DNA of 64,000 nucleotides from Paenibacillus aquistagni (GCF_900177815.1 NZ_FXAZ01000002.1:248001-312000); one strand, 5' to 3'. Counted from the first letter of the stretch, positions 9,288-19,135 are shown. Numbers and translations: made by a program. The notes: generated by a model not told the origin, from the sequence alone.

Positions 9288-10757
9288 CTACTTCTTGCGC
9301 GGATGACGCACAAACATGCGCTGAAGACGCTGGACATGGCCCTTTGCTGCCAGCATGTAGACGACATCGCCAGCATGAAGCTCAGTCTCCCCATACACCG
9401 GCATCTCTCTCATCTCCCGCATGACAGCTGTAATCGATGTGCTGCCAGGAAGTTCAAGCTCTGCAATTCGCTTATGTTCAGCATAAGAGCTGGGCCAGAC
9501 TTTAAAACTAATGACATGCAGATTCGATCCGCTAATTGATCGCGGTTCCGACATGCGTCCTAGATGGTCATACTCCTCATACTGCTTGCTTTGTGACAGC
9601 CCGAGCTTGTCGGCCACCCAAGACACCGTGGCCCCCTGCAGCAGCGCAGAGCTAAGCACAACAAAGAACACAACATTAAAAAACAGCATACCATGCTCCA
9701 CATTAGCTGTCAGCGGGAAAGTTGCCAAGATGATTGGAACAGCTCCTTTAAGCCCAGCCCAAGAGATCAAGACCTTTTCCCTACTATTAAACCTTGAGAA
9801 CATCAAGCTCAGCCATACCCCGATCGGCCTTGCCACGAACATGAGAATGAAGGATAACAGCAGCGCTTGCCACGTCACTCGAATAAGCTGCCCGGGGAAG
9901 ACAAGCAGCCCAAGAAGAACAAACATCATGATCTGCATCATCCACGAGAAGCCTTCATTGAACCTTACGATTGAATAACGGTAGGTTATATCCGCGTTGC
10001 CAAGCATGATCGCCATGACATATACCGCAAGAAAGCCGCTGCATTCCATCAAAGCTGCGATGCTGTAGGTAAGGATGCCTAGACTCACCGCGAGCACGGG
10101 GTATAAGCCTACATTGCTTAATTGAATGCGATTCAATAGATGGGATGACGTTAATCCGAAAAACAAGCCTAACAGCAGGCCTGCCCCCATCTGCCATACA
10201 AAGAAGCTTAGCATGTGAAGCCATGAGACGCTCTCAGGAGCTTCTGTTAGACCAATCAATAACAAGGTCAAGAACACGGCCATCGGATCATTTGAACCAG
10301 ATTCGACCTCAAGCGTAGTCTTCAACTGCCGATTAATCGACTTGCTTCCTATTACTGAGAAGATAGCTGCCGCATCAGTAGAGCCTACAATGGCTCCGAT
10401 CAGCATGCCCTCCATCCACTCCAGATTCAAAATAAATTTGGCACAGCTCCCTACCACGACAGCTGTTACAGCTACGCCAATGGTTGATAACGACAGCGCA
10501 GGCTTTAGCGTCAGCTTCATTCTTGACCAGCTTGTATGCATGCCGCCTTCAAATAAAATGATAATCAAGGCGAGAATGCCAAACAACTGCGTCCAATGCG
10601 CATTATCAAAGTACATGAATTGGCTTAGACCCATGCCAAGCATGATAAACACAACCAAGGAGGGGACGTTAAGCTTATTCGTCATTTTTGCTCCTACGAC
10701 CCCGATAAACAGCATCAAACCTAGCAAAAATAAGAGCTCGTCCGTTGTCCAGATCAC
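9288..10757 (-). CDS. CPA1-family potassium or sodium/proton antiporter with TrkA-C domain
   Basis: 489-residue cation/proton antiporter. About 12 membrane segments fill residues 1-385; the core motifs ILFEGGMH and GSTDAAAIFSV and the acidic ESGSNDPMAVF stretch are typical of NhaP2/CvrA-type CPA1 exchangers. A soluble C-terminal region (about 400-485) resembles a TrkA-C (RCK_C) regulatory domain. The start is GTG 10757, supported by GGAGG. Probable role: potassium or sodium efflux in pH and ion homeostasis; ion specificity cannot be read from sequence. It stands alone, with a terminator downstream. Confidence 0.9.
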   Translation of the reverse strand: MIWTTDELLFLLGLMLFIGVVGAKMTNKLNVPSLVVFIMLGMGLSQFMYFDNAHWTQLFGILALIIILFEGGMHTSWSRMKLTLKPALSLSTIGVAVTAVVVGSCAKFILNLEWMEGMLIGAIVGSTDAAAIFSVIGSKSINRQLKTTLEVESGSNDPMAVFLTLLLIGLTEAPESVSWLHMLSFFVWQMGAGLLLGLFFGLTSSHLLNRIQLSNVGLYPVLAVSLGILTYSIAALMECSGFLAVYVMAIMLGNADITYRYSIVRFNEGFSWMMQIMMFVLLGLLVFPGQLIRVTWQALLLSFILMFVARPIGVWLSLMFSRFNSREKVLISWAGLKGAVPIILATFPLTANVEHGMLFFNVVFFVVLSSALLQGATVSWVADKLGLSQSKQYEEYDHLGRMSEPRSISGSNLHVISFKVWPSSYAEHKRIAELELPGSTSITAVMREMREMPVYGETELHAGDVVYMLAAKGHVQRLQRMFVRHPRKK

Positions 10758-10904
10758 AGGGCTTATCCTCCGTCACGTTAAGATTCCACTTCTATCTCTT
10801 ATGTCTATGACGAGGATTCTGGCATTTATTTCTATAAACACAAAAATATTTGCTTAGATTCGTTTTGTGCCGAAATGGAAGATAGGTTCTGTAGGGTTAG
10901 CGAA

Positions 10905-10938
10905 GAATCGAGGATGCCCGATGCGGCATCCCCGATTC
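10905..10938. terminator. hairpin between antiporter and SGNH hydrolase genes
   Basis: GAATCG-GGATGCC...GGCATCC-CGATTC forms a strong 13-bp stem 30 bases after the SGNH hydrolase stop (minus strand). The tract after it is only weakly T-rich, so it may be a weak terminator or an mRNA-end stabiliser. Confidence 0.45.
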
Positions 10939-10968
10939 CACTATTAATCTTTTCATTGTTATCAAGCT

Positions 10969-11604
10969 CTATAGCGCCTCAACAATTGCCTTTGCGATCG
11001 CCATATGGCCGGTCTGGTTGGGATGAACCCGGTCCAGCGCCAGCGTCGAAGGATGGGTATAAGCAAGGAAGCGATCCATTACCTGCTGGAGGTCTACCAC
11101 TGGAAGCCCACGACACTCTCCAACTGTCTTAACAATCGCCCCATAGCGGTCCATATCAGCCCGCATCGGCTCGTCTTTGTTCGGCTCGATAAAGAATGGC
11201 GTAAGCAGCATGACTTCAGCGCCAATCGCCTGTGTCGAATCAATAAGCTTATTCAGCGTGCGCTCATATTCTTCCTCCAGCACAGCAAGCGCCTGATTCA
11301 TCGGATTGTCATACTTGCGCCATACATCATTAATGCCTATCCCGATAATCACGCCATCTGGCTCATGCTCCAGCACATCGCGCTGCCAGCGCCCGGCAAG
11401 ATCCCGAATCGTGTTGCCACTGATGCCCATATTGATCAATTGAACAATAAAGGATGGATGCTCACAGCGAATCAGGGACTGCAGCAGGTTCACATACCCA
11501 TGACCTAAGCCGTGGTACAATCCCTCCCCAACGGGTCTTGCGCGATCACAATCGGTGATGGAGTCTCCAATCACGATCAATTTGTAGCCTTGACGAAGCT
11601 TCAT
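10969..11604 (-). CDS. SGNH/GDSL-family hydrolase (esterase/lipase-like)
   Basis: 211-residue cytoplasmic hydrolase of the SGNH superfamily. The four conserved blocks are visible: IGDSITD (nucleophile Ser), a Gly in NMGISGNT, Asn in GIGINDVWR, and the catalytic Asp/His pair in DRVHPNQTGH. Such enzymes deacetylate or de-esterify sugars, xylan fragments or lipids; there is no signal peptide, so the substrate is probably a small imported molecule. Start ATG 11604 has correct spacing from AAGGAGG, whereas ATG 11610 is too close. Single gene. Confidence 0.9.
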   Translation of the reverse strand: MKLRQGYKLIVIGDSITDCDRARPVGEGLYHGLGHGYVNLLQSLIRCEHPSFIVQLINMGISGNTIRDLAGRWQRDVLEHEPDGVIIGIGINDVWRKYDNPMNQALAVLEEEYERTLNKLIDSTQAIGAEVMLLTPFFIEPNKDEPMRADMDRYGAIVKTVGECRGLPVVDLQQVMDRFLAYTHPSTLALDRVHPNQTGHMAIAKAIVEAL

Positions 11605-11866
11605 ATCCATGCCTCCTTAGATGTTAAAATAAGCTCTTCGATAGGATAGTAATTCGACCTCAACATCCATCCACCTCCTATCTCGATGTAATGAATATAC
11701 ACCGTTTTCAGATGGAATCCGATCATATTCGCTATTTTTCGACAAGTTTTCTCACGTTTGTCTGAAATGCCCTCTTCCTTCTCCCTTGCCTTTGAAGTAT
11801 ACTGTTATCATTCTATTTTACCATTGTGTAAAGTCCACAAGAGAGTTCGCTCTCATCATACGTCCA

Positions 11867-11934
11867 TCTCGTATAGGAGCAGGAATTGGCTTGCTCGTCT
11901 CTACCTGATCACCGTAAATGATCGGACTACGGGA
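11867..11934 (+). promoter_or_regulatory. guanine-class purine riboswitch aptamer
   Basis: P1 is TCTCGTA/TACGGGA. P2 (GAGCA.../...TGCTC) carries the loop GAATTGG, the core joint TCTACC is present, and P3 CTGATCA/TGATCGG closes the loop CCGTAAA. The J3/1 joint reads ACTAC; its C at the discriminating position (C74 in xpt numbering) indicates guanine/hypoxanthine rather than adenine. It precedes xpt and pbuX by 255 bases, the classical setting for this riboswitch. Confidence 0.93.
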
Positions 11935-12051
11935 GCTTTTTAGAATCTGAAAAGTGAACGAACCTCACGTAAAGAGACGTGCATCCAGGCATGCAGCCCA
12001 CACGTCTTTATTGTGGTTTTCGTCGACATTCAAGCAGATAGAAGCTTCTAT

Positions 12052-12107
12052 AGCCCGGTAAAAAGGGTATCCTGTTGGATAAGGATGCGCTTTTTCGGGC
12101 TTTTGTG
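12052..12107 (+). terminator. expression-platform terminator of the purine riboswitch
   Basis: AGCCCG...CGGGCT with inner AAAAAG/CTTTTT and ATCC/GGAT stems, followed by TTTTGTG. The 3' strand of riboswitch P1 (CGGGAGCTT, from 11930) can instead pair with AAGCT and CCCG at 12042-12057, the 5' arm of this terminator, giving an antiterminator. Ligand binding should therefore switch expression off. A further hairpin at 11966-12011 (ACGTG/CACGT core) lies between the aptamer and the terminator. Confidence 0.85.
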
Positions 12108-12129
12108 TTATCTGTTGCTTTTTTCATGA

Positions 12130-12762
<633 letters not shown>

Positions 12763-12827
12763 AAGAATGAAGGGCTGACAGCGCCCGTCATCCTTGCAAC
12801 AACCATCCCTAAGGAGGAATTAACGCT

Positions 12828-14171
12828 ATGCCACACGATGAACCCGTTTTCCAACGGAATCGTCATCCCTTCAAGACCTTCTCGCTAGGTCTTCAGCATG
12901 TGCTTGCGATGTATGCCGGAGCGGTTATTGTTCCCTTGATCGTAGGTGGTGCCTTGAATTTCAACCAAGAGCAGCTCACATACCTTGTCGCCATTGATCT
13001 CATGATGTGCGGTGTCGCCACTTTGCTTCAAGTCTGGAAAAATAAATGGTTTGGCATTGGCATGCCGGTCGTGCTTGGCTGTGCGTTCCAAGCGGTAACA
13101 CCGATGATTGCCATCGGTACAGATACTGACTTTGGGGTCTCCTACATTTATGGCGCTATCATTGCCTCTGGTCTGTTCGTTGTGCTGTGCAGCGGTTTGT
13201 TCGGCAAATTAATTCGATTATTCCCGCCAATTGTAACGGGTTCTGTTGTAACCATTATCGGGGTTACGCTTATTCCTGTGGCGTTTAACGATCTGGCTGG
13301 CGGAAACAGTCAGTCCGCTGATTACGGCAGCATCGAGAATCTGATTCTTGGATTCGGAGTCCTGATCTTTATCATTATCATGAATCGATTCTCAAAAGGC
13401 TTCCTGCGTTCTGTATCTATTCTTGTCGGCCTCGTCTTAGGCACTTGCGCTGCTTATTTCTTTGGACTAGTCGATATGAATAAAGTAGGCGAGGCTTCTT
13501 GGTTCCATGGCATTAAGCCGTTCTACTTCGGAACTCCCGAATTCGCCCTTACTCCAATTCTTACGATGATCATTGTATCCATCGTGAGCGTAGCAGAATC
13601 AACGGGTGTGTTTATGGCGCTCGGCGGCATCTTGGAGCGCCGCGTCACATCCAAGGATCTAGCTAAGGGCTATCGTGCCGAGGGACTTGCGATTATGCTG
13701 GGCGGCGTATTCAATTCGTTCCCTTATACGACTTACTCTCAAAACGTAGGCCTGCTGCAGATGACTCGTGTCAAGACGCGTGATGTGATCGTCGTTGCAG
13801 GCGGCATCTTGATTGTGCTTGGCTTCATTCCTAAGATTGCGGCCTTCGCCACCTTAATTCCAAGCTCTGTGCTTGGAGGAGCAATGGTTGCCATGTTCGG
13901 CATGGTCGTATCCTCAGGTCTTCGCACTTTAGGCTCACAGGTTGATCTGAACCGTCATGAGAACCTATTCATTATTGCCTGCTCCGTAGGCATGGGGCTT
14001 GGCGTAACAACGGTTCCTGAGCTATTTGCGAAGCTTCCCGCTCAAGTGCAGATCCTAACAGGAAACGGCATAGTTGCGGGTACATTTACCGCTATCATTA
14101 TGAATCTCATCTTTAATGGCTTAGGTGAGAAGCCAGAGGAACACCATGATCACGAGACGCAAGCCGCATAG
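12828..14171 (+). CDS. pbuX: xanthine permease, NCS2 family
   Basis: 447-residue nucleobase:cation symporter with about 14 hydrophobic segments. N-terminal TFSLGLQHVLAMYAG and the central AESTGVFMALG signature belong to the NCS2 (UraA/PbuX) family. It imports xanthine for the phosphoribosyltransferase encoded just upstream, so the operon forms an import-and-trap pathway for purine salvage. The ribosome site AAGGAGGAA precedes ATG 12828. The operon ends at the strong terminator at 14209. Confidence 0.95.
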   Translation: MPHDEPVFQRNRHPFKTFSLGLQHVLAMYAGAVIVPLIVGGALNFNQEQLTYLVAIDLMMCGVATLLQVWKNKWFGIGMPVVLGCAFQAVTPMIAIGTDTDFGVSYIYGAIIASGLFVVLCSGLFGKLIRLFPPIVTGSVVTIIGVTLIPVAFNDLAGGNSQSADYGSIENLILGFGVLIFIIIMNRFSKGFLRSVSILVGLVLGTCAAYFFGLVDMNKVGEASWFHGIKPFYFGTPEFALTPILTMIIVSIVSVAESTGVFMALGGILERRVTSKDLAKGYRAEGLAIMLGGVFNSFPYTTYSQNVGLLQMTRVKTRDVIVVAGGILIVLGFIPKIAAFATLIPSSVLGGAMVAMFGMVVSSGLRTLGSQVDLNRHENLFIIACSVGMGLGVTTVPELFAKLPAQVQILTGNGIVAGTFTAIIMNLIFNGLGEKPEEHHDHETQAA

Positions 14172-14208
14172 TGAAAAGGCTGTTGTATGTAATATGTATA
14201 AAAACGAG

Positions 14209-14247
14209 GTAGCAGCCCCCTACGATAGGGGCCTGCTACTTTTTTTG
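14209..14247 (+). terminator. terminator of the xpt-pbuX operon
   Basis: GTAGCAG-CCCCTA...TAGGGG-CTGCTAC stem followed by eight T, 38 bases after the pbuX stop. Confidence 0.92.
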
Positions 14248-14410
14248 TATCCTAGCAATCTGCGGACCTCTAAAATCCCCTAGTCAATCTACACTCGATA
14301 GAAGCACTCCATAGACTCATCGTTAGTATCATCAGTCATCAAGCGCAGCCTCTCCAGCACTTATTCTTTTCCCGGGAAATGTTCGATTTAAAAGCAGCAC
14401 CTCTATTTTA

Positions 14411-14481
14411 TTCACAAAACAAACATAAACAAAGAAAAACAAATACATTTCACATTTGTTTATGTTGACTAACTTTGTGAA
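14411..14481 (+). promoter_or_regulatory. nested inverted repeats and promoter upstream of the Fe-type alcohol dehydrogenase
   Basis: An outer pair TTCACAAA (14411-14418)/TTTGTGAA (14474-14481) encloses a perfect 12-bp pair AACATAAACAAA (14422-14433)/TTTGTTTATGTT (14455-14466). A promoter-like -35 TTGACT (14465-14470) and -10 TAACAT (14487-14492) overlap the right arms. TTGTGAA in the spacer resembles a Rex half-site. Confidence 0.55.
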
Positions 14482-14561
14482 TTTGATAACATAGTAGTAT
14501 CAATAACGTACTATCTATGCTTCACAACCATCAGCAGCTACCAAGCAGAGGAGGATATTTC

Positions 14562-15713
14562 ATGAGTACGAAGGTCTTTTATGTTCCATCTGTCAATCTA
14601 ATGGGTCGTGGATGTGTCAAGGATATTGCCCCTTACATCCAAGAGCTAGGCTTAAAGAAAGCGCTTGTGGTTACCGATAAGTTTCTAATGAAAAGCGGCA
14701 TTGCGAAGAAGGTATTGGACGTACTGGAGGCGGCTCATATTCCCTATATCGTATACGACGACGTGAAGCCGAATCCAACGTGTGCCAATGTGCATGACGG
14801 CGTTCAGGTACTAGAGCGAGAGGAATGCGACTTCCTCATCTCTATCGGCGGAGGCTCTCCTCAGGATGCAGCCAAGGGAATTGGCATCCTCGCAACGAAC
14901 GGCGGACATATCAAGCAATATGAAGGCTTGCACATGACGAAGCATCGCTCCCTTCCGATTATCGCGGTTAATACGACTGCAGGCACATCGGCGGAGGTGA
15001 CCATCAACTACGTCATAACCGACGAGGAACGCAAGGTTAAGATGGTTATGGTCGATAAAAACAGTCTCGCAACCATAAGCGTCAATGACCCTGAGCTTAT
15101 GCTCGGCAAGCCTGCTGATTTGACGGCCGCGACCGGAATGGATGCGCTCACCCATGTGATTGAGGCATTGGTTACACCTGGAGCATATCCCGTTACCGAT
15201 GCGGTCGCTCTTGCAGCGGTAAAGCTCATTTTTGATTATCTGCCTCGAGCGGTTAAAGATGGACAAGATATTGAAGCACGCGAGCAAATGGTATATGCCG
15301 TGTTCCTTGGCGGCATGGCCTTCAACAATGCAGGACTAGGCTACGTGCACGCGATGGCTCATCAGCTTGGGGGCGTCTACGACCTGCCGCACGGTGTATG
15401 CAACGCCATGCTGCTGCCGATCGTGGAAGAAGAAAATGCGAAGCATGTTCCCCATCGCTTCCGTCCAATTGCGAAGACAATTGGCCTTGATGATCATGGC
15501 AAGACCGATGAGGAGTGTGCAGCTTACGTCATAGAAGCGATGAAGCGCTTATCTAAAGAGGTAGGCATTCCAAGCAAGCTGTCCGAGATTGGAGTGACGG
15601 AAGCAGACCTTGATTTGCTCGCCGAGAATTCCATGAAGGATGCTTGTGCGCCGGGTAATCCCTTTATCCCAACGAAAGAAGAAGTCATTGAGATGTTCAA
15701 GAAGATCATTTAA
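14562..15713 (+). CDS. iron-containing alcohol dehydrogenase
   Basis: 383-residue NAD(P)-dependent group III alcohol dehydrogenase. The nucleotide loop ISIGGGSPQDAAKG and TTAGTSAEVT match the family, as does the second signature AMAHQLGGVYDLPHGVCNA, with metal-binding His residues. Start ATG 14562 follows GAGGAGG; an in-frame ATG at 14517 lacks a site. Related enzymes oxidise or reduce ethanol, butanol, propanediol or methanol; the substrate is not evident. Single gene with its own terminator. The upstream nested repeats suggest tight control, possibly by redox state. Confidence 0.93.
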   Translation: MSTKVFYVPSVNLMGRGCVKDIAPYIQELGLKKALVVTDKFLMKSGIAKKVLDVLEAAHIPYIVYDDVKPNPTCANVHDGVQVLEREECDFLISIGGGSPQDAAKGIGILATNGGHIKQYEGLHMTKHRSLPIIAVNTTAGTSAEVTINYVITDEERKVKMVMVDKNSLATISVNDPELMLGKPADLTAATGMDALTHVIEALVTPGAYPVTDAVALAAVKLIFDYLPRAVKDGQDIEAREQMVYAVFLGGMAFNNAGLGYVHAMAHQLGGVYDLPHGVCNAMLLPIVEEENAKHVPHRFRPIAKTIGLDDHGKTDEECAAYVIEAMKRLSKEVGIPSKLSEIGVTEADLDLLAENSMKDACAPGNPFIPTKEEVIEMFKKII

Positions 15714-15719
15714 ATAGCC

Positions 15720-15768
15720 AATAGACCTCTTAGTCATAACAATTGGTCTGCTAGGAGGTCTATTTGTT
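15720..15768 (+). terminator. terminator after the alcohol dehydrogenase
   Basis: AATAGACCTC (15720-15729) pairs with GAGGTCTATT (15755-15764), followed by TTGTTATT. The loop is 25 bases long. Confidence 0.65.
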
Positions 15769-15833
15769 ATTCCGCTCTTCTGCTATGCTCCTCTCGCAAG
15801 TCCTGCTCATTTCCCCTGAAAATCAGGCTGCTA

Positions 15834-16781
15834 CTAGCCTTTGCTGATAAGGCTCCATCTTTCCATCTCTTCTGCAAGCTGCTCTGCTTCCGCTAGTAGG
15901 ACAGGTTCTGTTCCTACCTCATCAGCATCATAATAGTGCATGATCTCCGTGAACAATCGATACAAGGCCATCTTCACTTCCGCATTTGGGCTCAGCTTGC
16001 GCTTTGCCCGATAGAGCTCCAGAAGGCCAAGCTCCTTCCCATTCGCTTGATTCAACTGATAGAGGTCCAGCTCAGGGTCCGCATAGCTGCATTTATAAGG
16101 GTCGATTGCAGCCGCCACTGAGGTTAGGTCCGGATGAAGGAGAATATTCCAGGTGTTATAGTCCCCATGAATCAAGCACGCCTGTTCCACAGGAATGCTG
16201 AAAATCTCCTCGTACTGCTTATATGCGCGAACAGCAATCTGGTACACCTGTGGAGGCAGCTTTCCCGTTTCAACCATGATGCGAGCTTTATTTACCGTGA
16301 CCTCGACATGCCGCTTATAGTAAACTCTCCAATCCTTTTCAAAATGCGCACCCCCAATCTCTCCGAACCCAGCCGGATTCACCACCTGATGGTAAGCAAT
16401 CAAATTATCCACGATCTCATTTGCAACCCTAAGCTTGCTCTCCGTCGGCCACTCCCTCACCCCTCCTGCATTGACGCCATCTATGTATTCCATGAAGAGG
16501 GCATCAAACGGGATTTGTGCATTATGATCATGTACCTCATATATGCGCGGCATCAGGAGCGTCCCATGCTTGGCAAGAAGCGCCAATTGAGCCTGTTCCT
16601 TTCGGTGCAATCCCTCTTGCAGATAGCATTTAATAATGACCTCATAGGGCGGCACTGCTAGCTTCACTAGAAATACACGCCCATAGAAACCTCCTCCGAT
16701 GTAGGACAACGAAAGCGGATTTACCTGATACTTATTCTGAACAAGCGATTCGACATCTGCCGTGCTTAACTCTTTCATCAT
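15834..16781 (-). CDS. aminoglycoside phosphotransferase-family kinase
   Basis: 315-residue APH/choline-kinase-fold protein. The N-lobe Gly loop is SYIGGGFYGRVFLV, the lysine is in VIIKCYL, the catalytic loop HGDYNTWNILL contains the family His, Asp and Asn residues, and the metal-binding Asp is in AAIDPYKC. Members phosphorylate antibiotics, sugars, amino alcohols or small metabolites; nothing here shows which. Start ATG 16781 follows AGAGGTGG; an immediately following ATG (16778) is an equal alternative. It is a lone gene between two unrelated units. Confidence 0.85.
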   Translation of the reverse strand: MMKELSTADVESLVQNKYQVNPLSLSYIGGGFYGRVFLVKLAVPPYEVIIKCYLQEGLHRKEQAQLALLAKHGTLLMPRIYEVHDHNAQIPFDALFMEYIDGVNAGGVREWPTESKLRVANEIVDNLIAYHQVVNPAGFGEIGGAHFEKDWRVYYKRHVEVTVNKARIMVETGKLPPQVYQIAVRAYKQYEEIFSIPVEQACLIHGDYNTWNILLHPDLTSVAAAIDPYKCSYADPELDLYQLNQANGKELGLLELYRAKRKLSPNAEVKMALYRLFTEIMHYYDADEVGTEPVLLAEAEQLAEEMERWSLISKG

Positions 16782-17041
16782 CCACCTCTTCTATATGATC
16801 TTGGTTCGTCTCATACAAAGAAGGCCTAGGTACGCTGCTCTTACGAAGAAGAACATCGTGCTCAGGCCATTTATCTGTATGATACATGCATGCTGATTAT
16901 ACGAACACTATTATTTGTAGGTCTCTAGGATATCCGTTGTCGCTACGTTCAACCTTAACGGAATTATATGTCGTCAAATTGGGGTCAATCCCCAAGTTTT
17001 CTTAATTATACTAATCATGGGTTTTCTGAACATGGACAGTA
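16782..17041. other. intergenic region, 260 bases, no gene seen
   Basis: The region holds a short hairpin TTGGGG...CCCCAA (16978-16995) with a weak T tract, about 45 bases after the stop of the downstream-oriented Gfo/Idh gene on the minus strand; it may be its terminator. No credible coding frame was found. Confidence 0.4.
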
Positions 17042-18055
17042 TTATCTTTGTACAGCGCGGTCAGCATACAGCGCTACAGGCTGCTTCGCTTCTCTGGAAC
17101 GGTAGCCTGCAAGCGCAACAGAGGCCGCACGCAAGCCGTCTTCGCCAGTGATGGGCACAGGCTTGCCAGCAAGAATGGCATCAACGAAGGAAGCCACCAT
17201 CATATTATCCATATTGTCTCCCCAGAATTCCCAGCTTCCCTTGCCGTCTTCATCGCTGAAGATCTCATTCTTTTGCGCGAACGCATCGACATGGACAACG
17301 CCTTTCGTACCGATGATCTCCATCGTTACGTCTCCCCAAGTCGGGAAGGACTTAGGCCTCGACCAACTGGTGTCCAGCACGCCAAATACGCCGTTCTCAA
17401 ACTTCACATGAATCATGCCTGCGTCGTCTACCTGAAGCTCTTCATTGAAGCGTGTCGCCGCATAGGCATATACTTCTCGGACTTGAGACTTCGTAAACCA
17501 GTGCATCAGGTCCATTACATGCACAGTATGATCCAGCAGCGCACCGCCTCCAGATAATGACGGATCGACGAACCATCCTCCTGGATTAGAGCCTCGATTC
17601 GTGCCCTTGATGGCAATGATTTCGCCAATCTCTCCACGTTCCACCGCTTCCTTGGCGCGAATCACCGATATCAGCGAGCGGCATGGGAATGCTGTCATAA
17701 GCTGCACGCCCTTGTCTTGACATACCTGAATCATCTCCTCCATCTCAGGCACGGAGATCCCAAGCGGCTTCTCGCACAATACGTGCTTACCCGCTTCTGC
17801 GGCTGCAAGCGTCATCTCATAATGATAAGCATTCTCGGAACAGATCACGACAGCATCGATATCGGTCAGAAGCAATTCCTTATAATCCTCATAATAAGGA
17901 ATATCGTATTGATCCACTACATGCTCGACGCGGCTTTTCACCTCATCTGCAATGCCAACGACCTGAACCTGAGGATGCTTCCGCATACCTTCCAGATAGG
18001 AGAAGGCATGACCGTGAGCGAAGCTGATGAAACCTACCTTCAATGTTGTCTTCAT
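17042..18055 (-). CDS. Gfo/Idh/MocA-family oxidoreductase
   Basis: 337-residue NAD(P)-dependent sugar dehydrogenase-like protein. An N-terminal Rossmann fold (VGFISFAHGHAFSYLEG, where His-rich sequence replaces the common GxGxxG) leads into the family motif CEKPLGIS near residue 97 and the GGALLDHTVHVMDLMHW block of the catalytic domain. It follows a second Gfo/Idh gene by 3 bases, with AAGGGGG lying inside the upstream gene, so the two are co-transcribed and probably translationally coupled. Likely substrate: a sugar, inositol or glycoside, read from the neighbouring sulfatase and AraC genes. Confidence 0.9.
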   Translation of the reverse strand: MKTTLKVGFISFAHGHAFSYLEGMRKHPQVQVVGIADEVKSRVEHVVDQYDIPYYEDYKELLLTDIDAVVICSENAYHYEMTLAAAEAGKHVLCEKPLGISVPEMEEMIQVCQDKGVQLMTAFPCRSLISVIRAKEAVERGEIGEIIAIKGTNRGSNPGGWFVDPSLSGGGALLDHTVHVMDLMHWFTKSQVREVYAYAATRFNEELQVDDAGMIHVKFENGVFGVLDTSWSRPKSFPTWGDVTMEIIGTKGVVHVDAFAQKNEIFSDEDGKGSWEFWGDNMDNMMVASFVDAILAGKPVPITGEDGLRAASVALAGYRSREAKQPVALYADRAVQR

Positions 18056-18058
18056 GTC

Positions 18059-19057
18059 TTACGCCCCCTTCCCTGCGTCTGCAAGCTTGACGACTTTGCC
18101 AGACTTGGCAGATTGAACAGCGCATGAAGCGATGGTGATAGCCGCAAGCGCATCCTCTCCAGTGACGATTGCTTGCTGCCCCGTGCGGATGCACGAAATA
18201 AAATGAGCAAGCTCCAGATCATAAGGGCTGTGAAGACCTGGGCTTTCAGGAATCTCTACCACAGGCCGATTGCTGCCTGGCTTGGCTGCTTGAACGACAG
18301 ACAAGGATGAGGTGTCCTTGCTCCGATTGCGAGCGACGCCCTTGCTTCCTGCAAGCTCAATCTCGGTATGGAATGCGCCAGGATATCCCCAGATCCCTTC
18401 CAGACTCGCGACTGCGCCATTTTGGAATTCAAGTGTTACAAACGCCGTTTCCAGTTCTTCCGTTACATACTGCATCGCGTATACCGATTCCACTTCTCCT
18501 ACAGTCCAGCGAAGATAATCGATATCATGAATCATGAGATCAAAGATAATCCCGCCGCTCTTCTCTGGATCGCTAAACCAGTTGGAAGCTCCTCCAGGAT
18601 GAGATCCGCCTCGCTTCGCATGAATTACCCCGAGAGGGCCAAGTTTGCCTTGTTCAACGACCTGCTTAAGCTGAGTATAGTCCGGGAAAAAGCGTACGAC
18701 ATGACCGACGAAGAAGCGTACCTGATTCTCTTCACAAGCAGCGATCATGTCTTTCGTATCCGCAATCGTTAACGAGGCAGGCTTCTCGCTAATGACATGC
18801 TTGCCGGCACGCGCTGCCTTTACAGCAAATTCCTTATGCAGATAGCTTGGCACTACAATGCTGATTACATCAAATTCCGCTTGCTCCAGCATGTCCTCAA
18901 AAGAGGTAAAAGCCTTCGCCTCCGTTCGCTTAGCTGCGAACCATGCACGCTCCTTGACAATATCGCATACTGCGGTTAATTCTACATCCGGCATCCGATG
19001 GAATGCGCTTACATGAACATTGCCCATACTTCCGCATCCAATGACTGCTACCTTCAT
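18059..19057 (-). CDS. Gfo/Idh/MocA-family oxidoreductase
   Basis: 332-residue paralogue of the next gene. The Rossmann motif is VIGCGSMGNVH at the N-terminus, EKPASLT near residue 94 holds the conserved Lys-Pro, and GGIIFDLMIHDIDYLRW forms the substrate-side helix. The start ATG 19057 follows AGAGGTG. It heads a two-gene operon divergent from an AraC regulator (19224), with a shared 166-base control region. Two tandem Gfo/Idh enzymes often carry out successive oxidation and reduction or epimerisation of one sugar ring. The specific reaction is inferred only. Confidence 0.9.
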   Translation of the reverse strand: MKVAVIGCGSMGNVHVSAFHRMPDVELTAVCDIVKERAWFAAKRTEAKAFTSFEDMLEQAEFDVISIVVPSYLHKEFAVKAARAGKHVISEKPASLTIADTKDMIAACEENQVRFFVGHVVRFFPDYTQLKQVVEQGKLGPLGVIHAKRGGSHPGGASNWFSDPEKSGGIIFDLMIHDIDYLRWTVGEVESVYAMQYVTEELETAFVTLEFQNGAVASLEGIWGYPGAFHTEIELAGSKGVARNRSKDTSSLSVVQAAKPGSNRPVVEIPESPGLHSPYDLELAHFISCIRTGQQAIVTGEDALAAITIASCAVQSAKSGKVVKLADAGKGA

Positions 19058-19107
19058 TTCCGCACCTCTCTTATATCTATTTTTGTCATCATTTTTCTAT
19101 TGGCTGG

Positions 19108-19135
19108 TTCGAATAACTTACCCTCATGATATAAT
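19108..19135 (+). promoter_or_regulatory. putative promoter of the AraC-family regulator gene
   Basis: -35 TTCGAA (19108-19113), 16-base spacer, -10 TATAAT (19130-19135), followed by an 88-base leader to ATG 19224. It lies in the divergent region shared with the Gfo/Idh operon. Confidence 0.5.

Noticed and set aside
15834-16781. Aminoglycoside-resistance gene
   Set aside because: Only the general kinase fold is recognisable; such homologues are common and mostly have other substrates.
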